This document shows positions 1-10,700 of a DNA stretch of 64,000 nt, one piece after another; the first letter of the stretch is position 1, and the number at the start of each line of letters is the position of its first letter. Location: NCBI GenBank assembly GCA_030141605.1, contig JAQGDQ010000905.1:1-64000 (forward strand), written 5' to 3'. Below the pieces are notes generated by a model, which saw nothing but the letters and a program-made list of their open reading frames with translations, was not told the DNA's origin and did not search any database. Source of the stretch: Tubiluchus corallicola. Taxonomy: Eukaryota; Priapulida; Priapulimorpha; Priapulimorphida; Tubiluchidae. A program made the translations under genes and the position numbers.

Positions 1-2380
1 CATTCGTGTGCAATCACAGAGATATCGGAATTCATTTTATCAAAAGTTTTAAGGGTTTAGGAATGTGCACATACCCCTTAGTAAAAAAGTGGTCAAGCTC
101 ATTTACTATGTTTCCCACTAATCCAGTCAAAGTCTACTGGGACGGTTATCCCAGTTAAATTGTGCTAACTTCATCATAGTCCAGCTATTAAGAGATAAAT
201 TGTACAAAAATGAAAGAGGCTTGAAACTTTAATGAAGCACAATAGTTCCCCAGACTATGGTCATTAAGGGCACCCTATTTTCGCCAAAATCTAAGATGGC
301 CACCAAAATAAGAATGTCAATTTCAGTTGGCAAAAGTGCTCTATACGGGTTAGCGATAAATTTCAGGTTGGTACCAAACTTGAAAAATTATCTGAACTAA
401 AATCCAAGATAGCAGCCAAGACGGTTCCCAGACTGAAAACATCAATAGCTCCAGACGTAATATCCCTAGAAAGCATTGCAAGTGTACTGTTAGTGGTTTT
501 GGTGGATTGTTAGAAATTCAAAGTGGCAAAGGTCATTATTATAGCTATGCATTATTTCATGTTCTTGTAATTCTTGGAATATGGTTTCACTGACCACGGT
601 TTTAATTTATGCATTGCTTCATCTCTTAATGCTCCCCATTGTTACACCTCCCTAAAACATTACGCAACACCTATCTCTTTAACGTTTAAATAACTATAAG
701 TTTATTAGTTTTAGCAAAGACATTTTAATTTGTTTTTTCTAATTTTGGTTTGTCGTTGTCGTCCTCTTAATGGATCCATTTAATTTTGATAATTTCCTGC
801 TATTTTATTATTCTAACTACGTGCAAAGTTTGATGATTTGTTGAAGTTTGTGAAAGTATATTTTAACTTTGTTGTTGTAACATTTTCTCGGTTACTGTAA
901 AGCTCTTTCAGACATACTGTGTAAGGTGCTTAATAAAAATATTATTATTATTATTATTGGACAAAAGAAAATCATTTTTAATTATTCTAAATTTAAATTT
1001 ATGTTGTATATTTATCCTAATGTCATCATACTTTTTTAGTTTTGGATAGTGCTGCCACCTTCAGGTGCTCTTGTTAAAATTGTTGAACTTTCTCTTTCCT
1101 GTTTAAATTTTCATTGGCTTCTACAGTCTTTATGAATGCATAATCTCTAAACCTGTTTTCACACCTAAATGATTTCACTTGTAGTTCTGGTCACTTGGTT
1201 TTCTGCTTTTCAATATGACACTACTTCACTGTTTATGTAGGCATTTCAGAATAAAATCTGAAAAATAAATCTCAAGTTTTTTGGTTTCTTCAAACCAATT
1301 ATTTTTATTATTATTATTATTATTATCGTTCTCATTTAACTGCAATGCATGCAAACAACAATGTCTTTGTTTTCTTCATAAATTTCTTTATTCTCTACTA
1401 ATGTAATGAACTTTACAGAAGTTTGCAAATTTTACAAGGCTAAAGTTCAAAGTGTTATGGAAATTCAGTTTCATTATCAGGAACTTGTAAACAGTCGAGA
1501 AGAATTTATTGCAAAATTACAGAAGTGAATCCAACTGAATAACTGACGTAAATATTATATAGACTACACACGCCCACGCACGTGATCAATTTGTTGAAAT
1601 TAATTAACGATCTAAATATACTAAATCGCCTGTGCCTTTAACAGATAACATTGACAGGAATGAAATCTCCATGTGCATCATTACAAACACAAACGATGTA
1701 AAGTCACAATGTCAAAATTTTACAAGAGGTCAAGCTATTTACATAAAATGAAAGCTATAAATGAGACAAACTGACTGTTGACCTTTGACCTGTGGGTGAT
1801 GGGCTGAATAGTTAAGTGCTGAGGTTTCGTTGTGAAATTCACTTGCCTTGTTTTCAAGCAAAGAATAAAAGAAAATAAGCACTTTTAAAAAAGGCTGTCA
1901 TCTCTTCATTTTTATGGCTGAATTTTACAACTATTGTTTGCAAAATCTTCAATTTCTGACCAGGTCAGAATCATTGTCAACTAGTGTTATCTTTATTCGC
2001 TTTTACTGTTATTCTCGCCAACACATGCCTCCTAGCAGAGACAGATTCCAGGACCTTCCCAAGAGAAGCTAACTTCAGCAGCAGGCATAGTTTTCAATAC
2101 GGTTTTCAACCGACTATGATCAACCTCAAAAGCTAAGCAATCAGGCTAGCAATATGCATAACTTGCATTGGTTTACATTTGTGACATTTTTTAAATATAT
2201 TTACTACCCGTTTCGTGACCTTGCAGTTTTCTTCTTCTTCTTTTGAACACATGCCTTCGGAAATTTTGTGAGGCTGTAAAGCTTCTCAATGCGAAGTGGT
2301 GCAGGATTAGAGCATACCTCTGACAGAGATCAGTGGCAGAGAAAATGCTATTCTTCTGCTCTCCAATCAACACACCCGGT
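1..2380. other. AT-rich non-coding stretch, no gene seen
   Basis: No exon or long ORF is recognisable on either strand. It may be intron or 5' flank of the TTLL4-like gene. It contains a retroposon-like tail at about 700-957, a short TTA microsatellite near 1302-1326, and one CTCF-core-like decamer at 1051-1060. Confidence 0.6.
700..957 (+). mobile_element. Possible 3' tail of a non-LTR retrotransposon
   Basis: A T-rich stretch ends in a polyadenylation-like AATAAA followed by a TTA microsatellite at about 936-957. Non-LTR elements of the L2/CR1 type often end in short simple repeats after such a signal. No reverse transcriptase remains, so the assignment is inference. Confidence 0.3.
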
Positions 2381-2697
2381 ACATTTGAGTTACCAAAACA
2401 CATTCGAAATCCCCATGTCTACATTTGACTTACCTAAGTCACATCTGAGTTACCAAAACACATTCGAAATCCCCATGTCTACATTTGACTTACCTAAGTT
2501 ACATCTGAGTTACCAAAACACATTCGAAATCCCCATGTCTACATTTGACTTACCTAAGTCACATCTGAGTTACCAAAACACATTCGAAATCCCCATGTCT
2601 ACATTTGACTTACCTAAGTCACATTTGAACTTTCCTGTGTCTACATTTGACTTACCTAAGTCACAGTTAAACTTTCCTGTGTCTACATTTGACGTGT
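2381..2697 (+). repeat. 60-bp minisatellite, left arm of inverted duplication
   Basis: About four copies of a 60-bp unit followed by two shorter units. The same unit occurs in the opposite orientation at 6640-7512. Because 60 is divisible by three, one frame stays open and gives a 136-residue repetitive ORF, which I do not regard as a gene. The splice-donor-like TTAGGTAAGT of the unit lies on the - strand here. Confidence 0.9.
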
Positions 2698-3280
2698 AAA
2701 ACCTATAATAGTACATTATTATTTCACGTTAGTTTTTGTGAAGGATATCGTATGCTAACTAGAAATCTATTTTCAGTTTAATTGTATTTTTTTTAATTGT
2801 AAAGGTATTTAACAGGAGCAGATTACAAAATCACATCGAAACTGAAGAAAAAAGGGTTGACATTCGTCAGGACCTGTTATTGATAACTCATATTTCATTT
2901 GAAGAAAAATGTTCTTACTTGTTACTGGCGAATCGTACTAATCCATTTTCATGAATGTAAATCCTCAATGGTTGTAATGACGAGACGTAAGCATGTATTC
3001 TGATGTGAAACTTATAACCTTCAACAAGCAATGGCTTACTGATGTACCTAGAAGCACAAACAGTCATTGGATTTGGTTTGTTTTACTGTGCTACAATGGC
3101 GGCCCAGTGGGGGTGTTGCTTCAGAAAATCTTTAGCCATTATTTTAATACGAAATAATCATATGTAATTTTAATGTCGTAATTGTAATTTTAAACAAACA
3201 AGCATACAGAAATTTACACATAAACTTCACAAAATGATAAACAAAAAATGTTTTGCTTACGAACACCCTAATTCAACACA
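2385..3280 (-). repeat. Left arm of a large inverted duplication
   Basis: The reverse complement of this stretch matches 6040 to about 7510 closely over the 60-bp array, the exon copy and the intron flanks. The inner ends are near 3277 and 6043, where both arms read GAATTAGGGTGTTCGTAAGC. By eye the arms differ by a few percent, with small indels, so the duplication is not brand new. The loop between the arms is about 2.8 kb and holds two TTLL4-like exons. Confidence 0.88.
2919..3047 (-). pseudogene. Inverted extra copy of a TTLL4-like exon
   Basis: This 129-bp segment on the - strand is a second copy of the + strand exon at 6271-6399. It keeps the AG acceptor, the GTAAG donor and an open frame. 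I count two differences between the copies and both are synonymous (Leu TTA/TTG, Ser AGT/AGC). It points against the gene, so the normal + strand transcript cannot splice it in. It could be a relic of the inverted duplication, an antisense exon, or a haplotype or assembly artefact. The lack of amino-acid change fits recent duplication or gene conversion and does not prove function. Confidence 0.8.
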
Positions 3281-3281
3281 C

Positions 3282-4555
3282 TCAGTTTTCATTGCTTAAC
3301 CCTCATTGAAGTACAGTCACCAATAAACACTCAGTTTTCATTGCTTAATCGTTCATTGCAGTACAGTCACCAATGAACACTCTGTTTTCATTCCTTAACC
3401 ATTCATTGCAGTACAGTCACCAATAAACACTCAGTTTTCATTGCTTAACCGTTCATTGCAGTACAGCTACCAATAAAACCCAGTTTTCATTGCTTAACCG
3501 TTCATTGCAGTGCAGTCGCCAATAAACACTCAGCTTTCATTGCTTAACCGTTCATTGCAGTACAGTCACCAATAAACACTCAGTTTTCATTGCTTAACCG
3601 TTGATTGCAGTACAGCCACCAATAAACACTCAGTTTTCATTGCTTAACCGTTCATTGCAGTACAGCCACCAATAAACACTCAGTTTTCATTGCTTAACCG
3701 TTCATTGCAGTACAGCCACCAATAAACACTCAGTTTTCATTGCTTAACCGTTCATTGCAGTACAGCCACCAATAAACACTCAGTTTTCATTGCTTAACCG
3801 TTCATTGCAGTACAGTCACCAATAAACACTCAGTTTTCATTGCTTAACCGTTCATTGCAGTACAGTCACCAATAAACACTCAGTTTTCATTGCTTAACCG
3901 TTGATTGCAGTACAGTCATCAATAAACACTCAGTTTTCATTGCTTAACCGTTGATTGCAGTACAGCCACCAATAAACACTCAGTTTTCATTGCTTAACCA
4001 TTCATTGCAGTACAGCCAATAATAAACACTCAGTTTTCATTGCTTAACTGTTCATTGCAGTACAGCCAATAATAAACACTCAGTTTTCATTGCTTAACCA
4101 TTCATTGCAGCCGCCCATAAACTCTCAGTTTTCATTGTTTTACACTTCATTGCAGTACAGCCAATAATAAACACTCAATTTTCATTGCTTAACCGTTGAT
4201 TGCAGTACAGCCGCCCTTAAACTCTCAGTTTTCATTGTTTTACACTTCATTGCAGTACAGCCACCAATAAACACTCAGTTTTCATTGTTTAACCGTTCAT
4301 TGCAGTACGGCCACCAATAAACACTCAGTCTTCATTGTTTAACCGTTCATTGCAGTAGAACCACCAATAAACACTCAGTTTTCATTGCTTAACCGTTCAT
4401 TGCAGTACAGCCACCAATAAACACTCAGTTTTCATTGCTTAACCATTCATTGCAGTACAGCCAATAATAAACACTCAGTTTTCATTGCTTAACCGTTGAT
4501 TGCAGTACAGCCGCCCATAAACACACAGTGTTCATTGTTTTACACTTCATTGCAG
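3282..4555 (+). repeat. 50-bp minisatellite carrying a 3' splice site
   Basis: About 25 copies of a 50-bp unit run directly into the exon that starts at 4556. Most units contain CTTAAC (branch-point-like), then TTCATTGCAG and TACAGCCA, which equal the real acceptor and the first eight bases of the exon. The array therefore looks like amplification of the intron-exon border. Later units are more variable, with ACTTCATTGCAG forms and short deletions. Confidence 0.93.
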
Positions 4556-4750
4556 TACAGCCATTTCCCAGGATCGGGCAAACACAATGCGAACAAGGAC
4601 AGCTTTTGGAGGAGCATGCTGCACATGCGCAAAAAATTTGGCTCAAAAGAATTCGGTTTTGTGCCAATCAGCTTTCTTCTGCCTAGCCAGATGACAAAGT
4701 TTCTGCGTTACTATGACAACCATCCTCAGGGAAAATGGATATATAAACCA
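4556..4750 (+). CDS. TTLL4: TTLL4-like exon A (start of visible TTL domain)
   Basis: The exon has 65 codons with an acceptor TTCATTGCAG and a donor GTAAGT, phase 0 at the end. It encodes HFPGS, then KDSFWRSM, KEFGFVP and KWIYKP. These align with the TTLL4 stretch that leads to the ATP-binding lysine. Its first bases are shared with the upstream 50-bp array. An upstream coding exon must exist, since the reading frame continues into repeat rather than reaching a credible start. Confidence 0.92.
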
Positions 4751-7700
4751 GTAAGTCCTAGCGCATAGTGTCTCAGTATTAGTTGCCTTTAACTAGATTT
4801 TTATTGAATGTGCAGCGGTTATTGAACAAATTCTAATATCTAGCTTTTATTGCTTCGAATTCTAATCAGAATGCTGCTAATTAATAAAAATTATTTTGTT
4901 TTTTTCCTCTCATACTTTCATAATCCTCATGCAGTATACCATGTTTGGTGGAAGAGGTATGGCAGTTTTGAGCAACCGTAGTCAGATACCAAACAACCTT
5001 GGCAATCCTGTGATCATTCAGAGGTTTGTGTAGTATGGCTCATTTGTCACTGGTCCACTTTTCTGCATAAATTTCGTATTACTAGATAGATAAAATAACT
5101 ACACTACTGGTATAGTGGAAAATCATGTGGTCGATATCCAAGACTAATGTTGAGAGTGCTACGTGCTATGAGAAAGACCCACTATGAATTAACACAAAGA
5201 CTCTTGAGAAGTAGAATTTTATGAAATTCTTGGCTTTTGTCAGAAATTAAAAGATCTGCGTGGATTCGTGTAAAATTCGGTTTTTTGTCGCTTCGCTTTT
5301 TATTGACTATTTGTTAAAGTGTCCGTGACACTAAGACCCCACCCCAAGAGTAACTCCAAAATTCGACAAATGTTTTCGACTTTTTTCTCTTAAGATTCTG
5401 TCCAAAAAAATTGTGTTTTATTTTCCTGTCCATTACCTGGTATTGAGCCTGCAGGACAAGTTTTTATACTAGTTAGTTCTGTTCATTCTTAACCTTGATT
5501 CGTATCCAGTTAAGTTAAAAACCTCGACAAAACGTGGGCACTTTCTATTCTAACACAGCATGGACACTTTCTATTCTAACACAGCATGGACACTTTCTAT
5601 TCTAACACACCATGGACACTTTATATTCTAACACAGCATGGACACTTTATATTCTAACACAGCATGGACACTTTCTATTCTAACACAGCATGGACACTTT
5701 CTATTCTAACACAGCAGTGGCGACTCATGTGTTACTGTGGAACTGCAGCACACCCTATTTTCACTCAATATTATCGATAGTATTCAAATGTTTTATCTTT
5801 AGTTTTTCCTTTAGTTTTTGCTTGCACAGAACCAGAGCACGTGAGAGTAGTACTGCTTGCTTCACAGCTCAGCACAGTGGACTGCTCGGCTGTAGGGCGC
5901 ATGCGCGCGCGTCTGAGATAACATACTGTACGGTGCACTGCTGGCATCTGCTGATAGGTAGAAAAAATACTGTCGCTAACGCAGTTTGTTGTGAGTTGTC
6001 ACGTGCTTAAAAACCGTGTACCGGCATATTCTTGAACTGTGGTGAATTAGGGTGTTCGTAAGCAAAAATTTTTTTGCTTAACATTTTGTGAAGTTTATAT
6101 ATAAACTTTTGTATGTTTGTTTGTTTAAAATTACAATTACAACATTAAAATTACATATGATTATTTCGTATTAAAATAATGGCTAAAGATTTTCTGAAGC
6201 AGCACCCCCACTGGGCCGCCATTGTAACACAGTAAAACAAACCAAATCCAATGACTGTTTGTGCTTCTAGGTACATCAGTAAGCCATTGCTTGTTGAAGG
6301 TTATAAGTTTCACATCAGAATACATGCTTACGTCTCGTCATTGCAACCATTGAGGATTTACATTCATGAAAATGGATTAGTACGATTCGCCAGCAACAAG
6401 TAAGAACGTTTTTCTTCAAATGAAATACGATTTATCAATATCAGGTCCTGACGAATGTCAACCCTTTTTTCTTCAGTTTCGATGTGATTTTGTAATCTGC
6501 TCCTGTTAAATACCTTTACAATTAAAAACAAATTACACTTAAACAGAAAAGAGATTTCTAGTTAACACGAGATATCCTTCACAAAACCTAACGTGAATTA
6601 ATAATGTACTATTATAGGTTTTACACGTCAAATGTAGACACAGGAAAGTTTAACTGTGACTTAGGTAAGTCAAATGTAGACACAGGAAAGTTCAAATGTG
6701 ACTTAGGTAAGTCAAATGTAGACATAGGGATTTCGAATGTGTTTTTGTAACTCAAATGTGACTTACGTAAGTGAAATGTAGACATGGGGATTTCGAATGT
6801 GTTTTGGTAACTCAGATGTGACTTAGGTAAGTCAAATGTAGACATGGGGATTTCGAATGTGTTTTGGTAACTCAGATGTGACTTAGGTAAGTCAAATGTA
6901 GACAAAAGAATTTCGAATGTGTTTTGGTAACTCAAATGTGACTTAGGTAAGTCAAATGTAGACATGGGGATTTCGAATGTGTTTTGGTAACTCAGATGTG
7001 ACTTAGGTAAGTCAAATGTAGACATGGGGATTTCGAATGTGTTTTGGTAACTCAGATGTGACTTAGGTAAGTCAAATGTAGACATGGGGATTTCGAATGT
7101 GTTTTGGTAACTCAGATGTGACTTAGGTAAGTCAAATGTAGATATGGGAATTTCGAATGTGTTTTTGTAACTCAAATGTGACTTAGGTAAGTCAAATGTA
7201 GACATGGGGATTTCGAATGTGTTTTGGTAACTCAGATGTGACTTAGGTAAGTCAAATGTAGACATGGGGATTTCGAATGTGTTTTGGTAACTCAGATGTG
7301 ACTTAGGTAAGTCAAATGTAGACATGGGGATTTCGAATGTGTTTTGGTAACTCAGATGTGACTTAGGTAAGTCAAATGTAGACATGGGGATTTCGAATGT
7401 GTTTTGGTAACTCAGATGTGACTTAGGTAAGTCAAATGTAGATATGGGAATTTCGAATGTGTTTTTGTAACTCAAATGTGACTTACGTAAGTGAAATGTA
7501 GATGCAGTGCTTTGAATAAATCGGTAATTCACTCATTTAAGTGCAAATACAATAAGATAAACCAAAGATAGTCATCATTTCTTCATAACTTTGAAAAATG
7601 CGTTGTTTAAACTCACACTGAATACTTTGATAAACCATAATGTCAGCAGAATCACTAATTAGTTTTTTAAGTAATACATTAGCACTGCATTAATGAATTA

Positions 7701-10700
7701 GTTTCTCTCAAGAAACATTGTTTATTTTAAGAATGTATTGTTTTCTCTAACAGTTCCAATGGTATGTAAAGTTTACAGAATATTAGTGAACTATTATTAG
7801 ACCTATAAAGTTATTATTTTCACAGCAATTATTAAATTAAGATTAAAGGAAATTAAATTTAACATCCTTAAGCTTCTATCCACATTTGAGATACCAATGT
7901 CACATTTGATTTGACATGTGTCTACATTTGACTTACCAAAAACGCTTAAGATTTCTTGAAAAACCATTGTTAACACATTTGAACTACCTAAGTCTACATT
8001 TGAGTTACCAAGACACATTTGAACTACGCGAGTCTACATATGAGTTACCAAGACACATATGAATTACCTAAATCTACATTTGACTTAACATACGTCTACA
8101 TTTGAGATGCAAAACCTATAAAAGGAAAACTTCTCTTTCCCACAAACTCATGTACTGCAGATTTCAACGTTACATTGGAACAGTATAATGTCCGTTTAAA
8201 TTTATCGCGCAAAAGAGAACCAAAGTTTTAATGATTTTAAATTATTATAAATAATAATAATTTAATTTTTTATTTATACATTATAAATAATAATAATGTG
8301 TTTTTTCGTTTTTTCTATATTTTCTCAAGATTCGTCCGAAGAGGGTTGAGCGCTCTTGCTTAACCTGGCGGCCACTTCCCCAAACACAAGAAATTAGTTC
8401 GTGAATTGGATAAGGATTAAGCTTAAGTTAAGAATTATGGTTAGGATCAGAGTTGGGCTTTGGGTAAGGGATAGGGTTACGGTTAGGTTGTGTTGAATTG
8501 GAAGCTCCTTCTGAACAGAAGAAAGAAACGCAAAATTGCTATTTACCACTCTGTCTTACAATTAGATCACGTTTTCAACGAGATGTGTAAGCACAATATT
8601 TCAATTAATGTAAAAGCGAACTTTCACACAAATATAACAATAACCAAAGTTTTAGATGTGGAACGTACCGAACGATTGGAAAATTTCGCTGGAGTTTTAG
8701 CGAGAGAAGATTGCTAGCAAGCTTTACTAGCCAATCAGGTAAGCTCACTAGGTGCACGTGACTTGGGTAGCTCTACCAAGGCCAGCCTGGGAACTTTTTC
8801 CTGATTATTCCTGCTGAATTGTCATTATAGTGCAAATAGTGCAAATAGCAAAAGTCTTTCACAGTTCAATGCAGTTTTCTATTCTCTTCCTGTTTTAACC
8901 ATCAGAGTGAACCCGTCATATAATTCAGTGTAAAAGTATGTATTTCAAGCTCTTTACAAATCAGCTGTAAAGTGAACAGCATAGGTGGGTAAGAAATTGT
9001 CACATTACCTCGATCATATTGCTGCATTGGAAATCAAAAACGTGTTGAGTCTTGTGATTGTTTTTATTTCATGGATCATATTGATGCACTGGAATCAAAA
9101 ACGTGTTGAGTCTTGTGATTGTTTTTATTTCATGGATCATATTGATGCATTGGAAATCAAAAACGTGTTGAGTTTTGTGATTGTTTTTATTTCATGGATC
9201 ATATTGATGCACTGGAATCAAAAACGTGTTGAGTTTTGTGATTGTTTTTATTTCATGGATCATATTGATGCACTGGAATCAAAAACGTGTTGAGTCTTGT
9301 GATTCTTTTTATTTCATGGATCATATTGATGCATTGAAAATCAAAAACGTGTTGAGTCTTGTGATTGTTTTTATTTCATGGATCATATTGATGCATTGGA
9401 AATCAAAAACGTGTTGAGTCTTGTGATTGTTTTTATTTCATGGATCATATTGATGCACTGGAATCAAAAACGTGTTGAGTCTTGTGATCGTTTTTATTTC
9501 ATGGATCATATTGATGCATTGGAAATCAAAAACGTGTTGAGTTTTGTGATTGTTTTTATTTCATGGATCATATTGATGCACTGGAATCAAAAACGTGTTG
9601 AGTCTTGTGATTGTTTTTATTTCATGGATCATATTGATGCATTGGAAATCAAAAACGTGTTGAGTTTTGTGATTGTTTTAATTTCATGGATCATATTGAT
9701 GCACTGGAATCAAAAACGTGTTGAGTCTTGTGATTGTTTTTATTTCATGGATCATATTGATGCATTGGAAATCAAAAACGTGTTGAGTCTTGTGATTGTT
9801 TTTATTTCAGATACTCCAGCAAAGATGCTGATGTATCCGACAATTTCATGCATCTCACAAACATTGATTTGAATAAAAGGAACAATCAGTCAAGGCACAA
9901 TATTACCTTCAGTCCAACGTATAACTACATGTGGTATGTCGCACACTTTCATTTACGATTTTTAAACGAAAGTACTGTAATTAAGCATGTGCTGCCACCT
10001 ACATTTATAATTGTTTATCATTATAAGTTGGCTCAAGTTTAATCCAGGTTGTGGACTTGGTCTGGGCTGCTCAGTTACCTGTACCTGCTGGACTTCCTGT
10101 ATATGGTAGGAAAGAATGCTAGTGTGTTTTACTAGCCAATCAGATAAACTTAGTTGGTGCATGTGACTTGGGTAGCTCTACCACGGTCAGCCTGGATTTT
10201 TTCTTCTGATTATTGCTGCTGAGATGTCACCATGTGTGTCTTCCTTTCATGTAAATAACGTAAATAGTAAATAAAGTCTTTCACATTTCAATGCAGTTTT
10301 CTATTCTCTTCTTGCTTTATCCACCAGGGGAAGTTCATATAATTCAGTCTAAAAGTGTCTATTTCAAGTTCTCTACTAATTCAGCTATAAAGTTTCTATA
10401 AGTGTTTATAAAGCCAGCTATATGTTAAGTAGCTCACAGCTTCTGTCAGATGGCAGGAGGTCACGGCTGACAAGGGCATCTTAGGCACAACTTTACTCTT
10501 CTCACAAGAGTCCATTTGCATTCTTCCTTTATCTACTGGTATTCTGTACCTTTACTCTTCTCATAAGAGTCCATTTGCATTCTTCCTTTATCTACTGGTA
10601 TTCTGTATCTTTACTCTTCTCACAAGAGTCCATTTGCATTCTTCCTTTATCTACTGGTATTCTGTATCTTTACTCTTCTCACAAGAGTCCATTTGCATTC

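Larger units (their letters stand above)
5024..6270 (+). other. TTLL4: Intron B-C of the TTLL4-like gene
   Basis: It holds unannotated AT-rich sequence to 5545, a 26-bp array (5546-5715), a dispersed repeat (5750-6030), and the inner end of the right inverted-repeat arm from about 6040. Confidence 0.7.
6040..7520 (+). repeat. Right arm of the large inverted duplication
   Basis: This is the inverted partner of 2385-3280. It contains exon C, its intron flanks and an expanded version of the 60-bp array (about 14 units here, about 4 in the left arm). The different copy number shows that the array changed after the duplication. Confidence 0.88.

Noticed and set aside
6621-7532. 303-codon ORF on the - strand
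   Set aside because: Pure 60-bp minisatellite read in one frame; the array lies in an intron of the TTLL4-like gene.
8985-9872. Repetitive + strand ORFs (SWIILMHW-type period)
   Set aside because: 62-bp intronic array; only the last part from 9811 is a real exon, in a different context.
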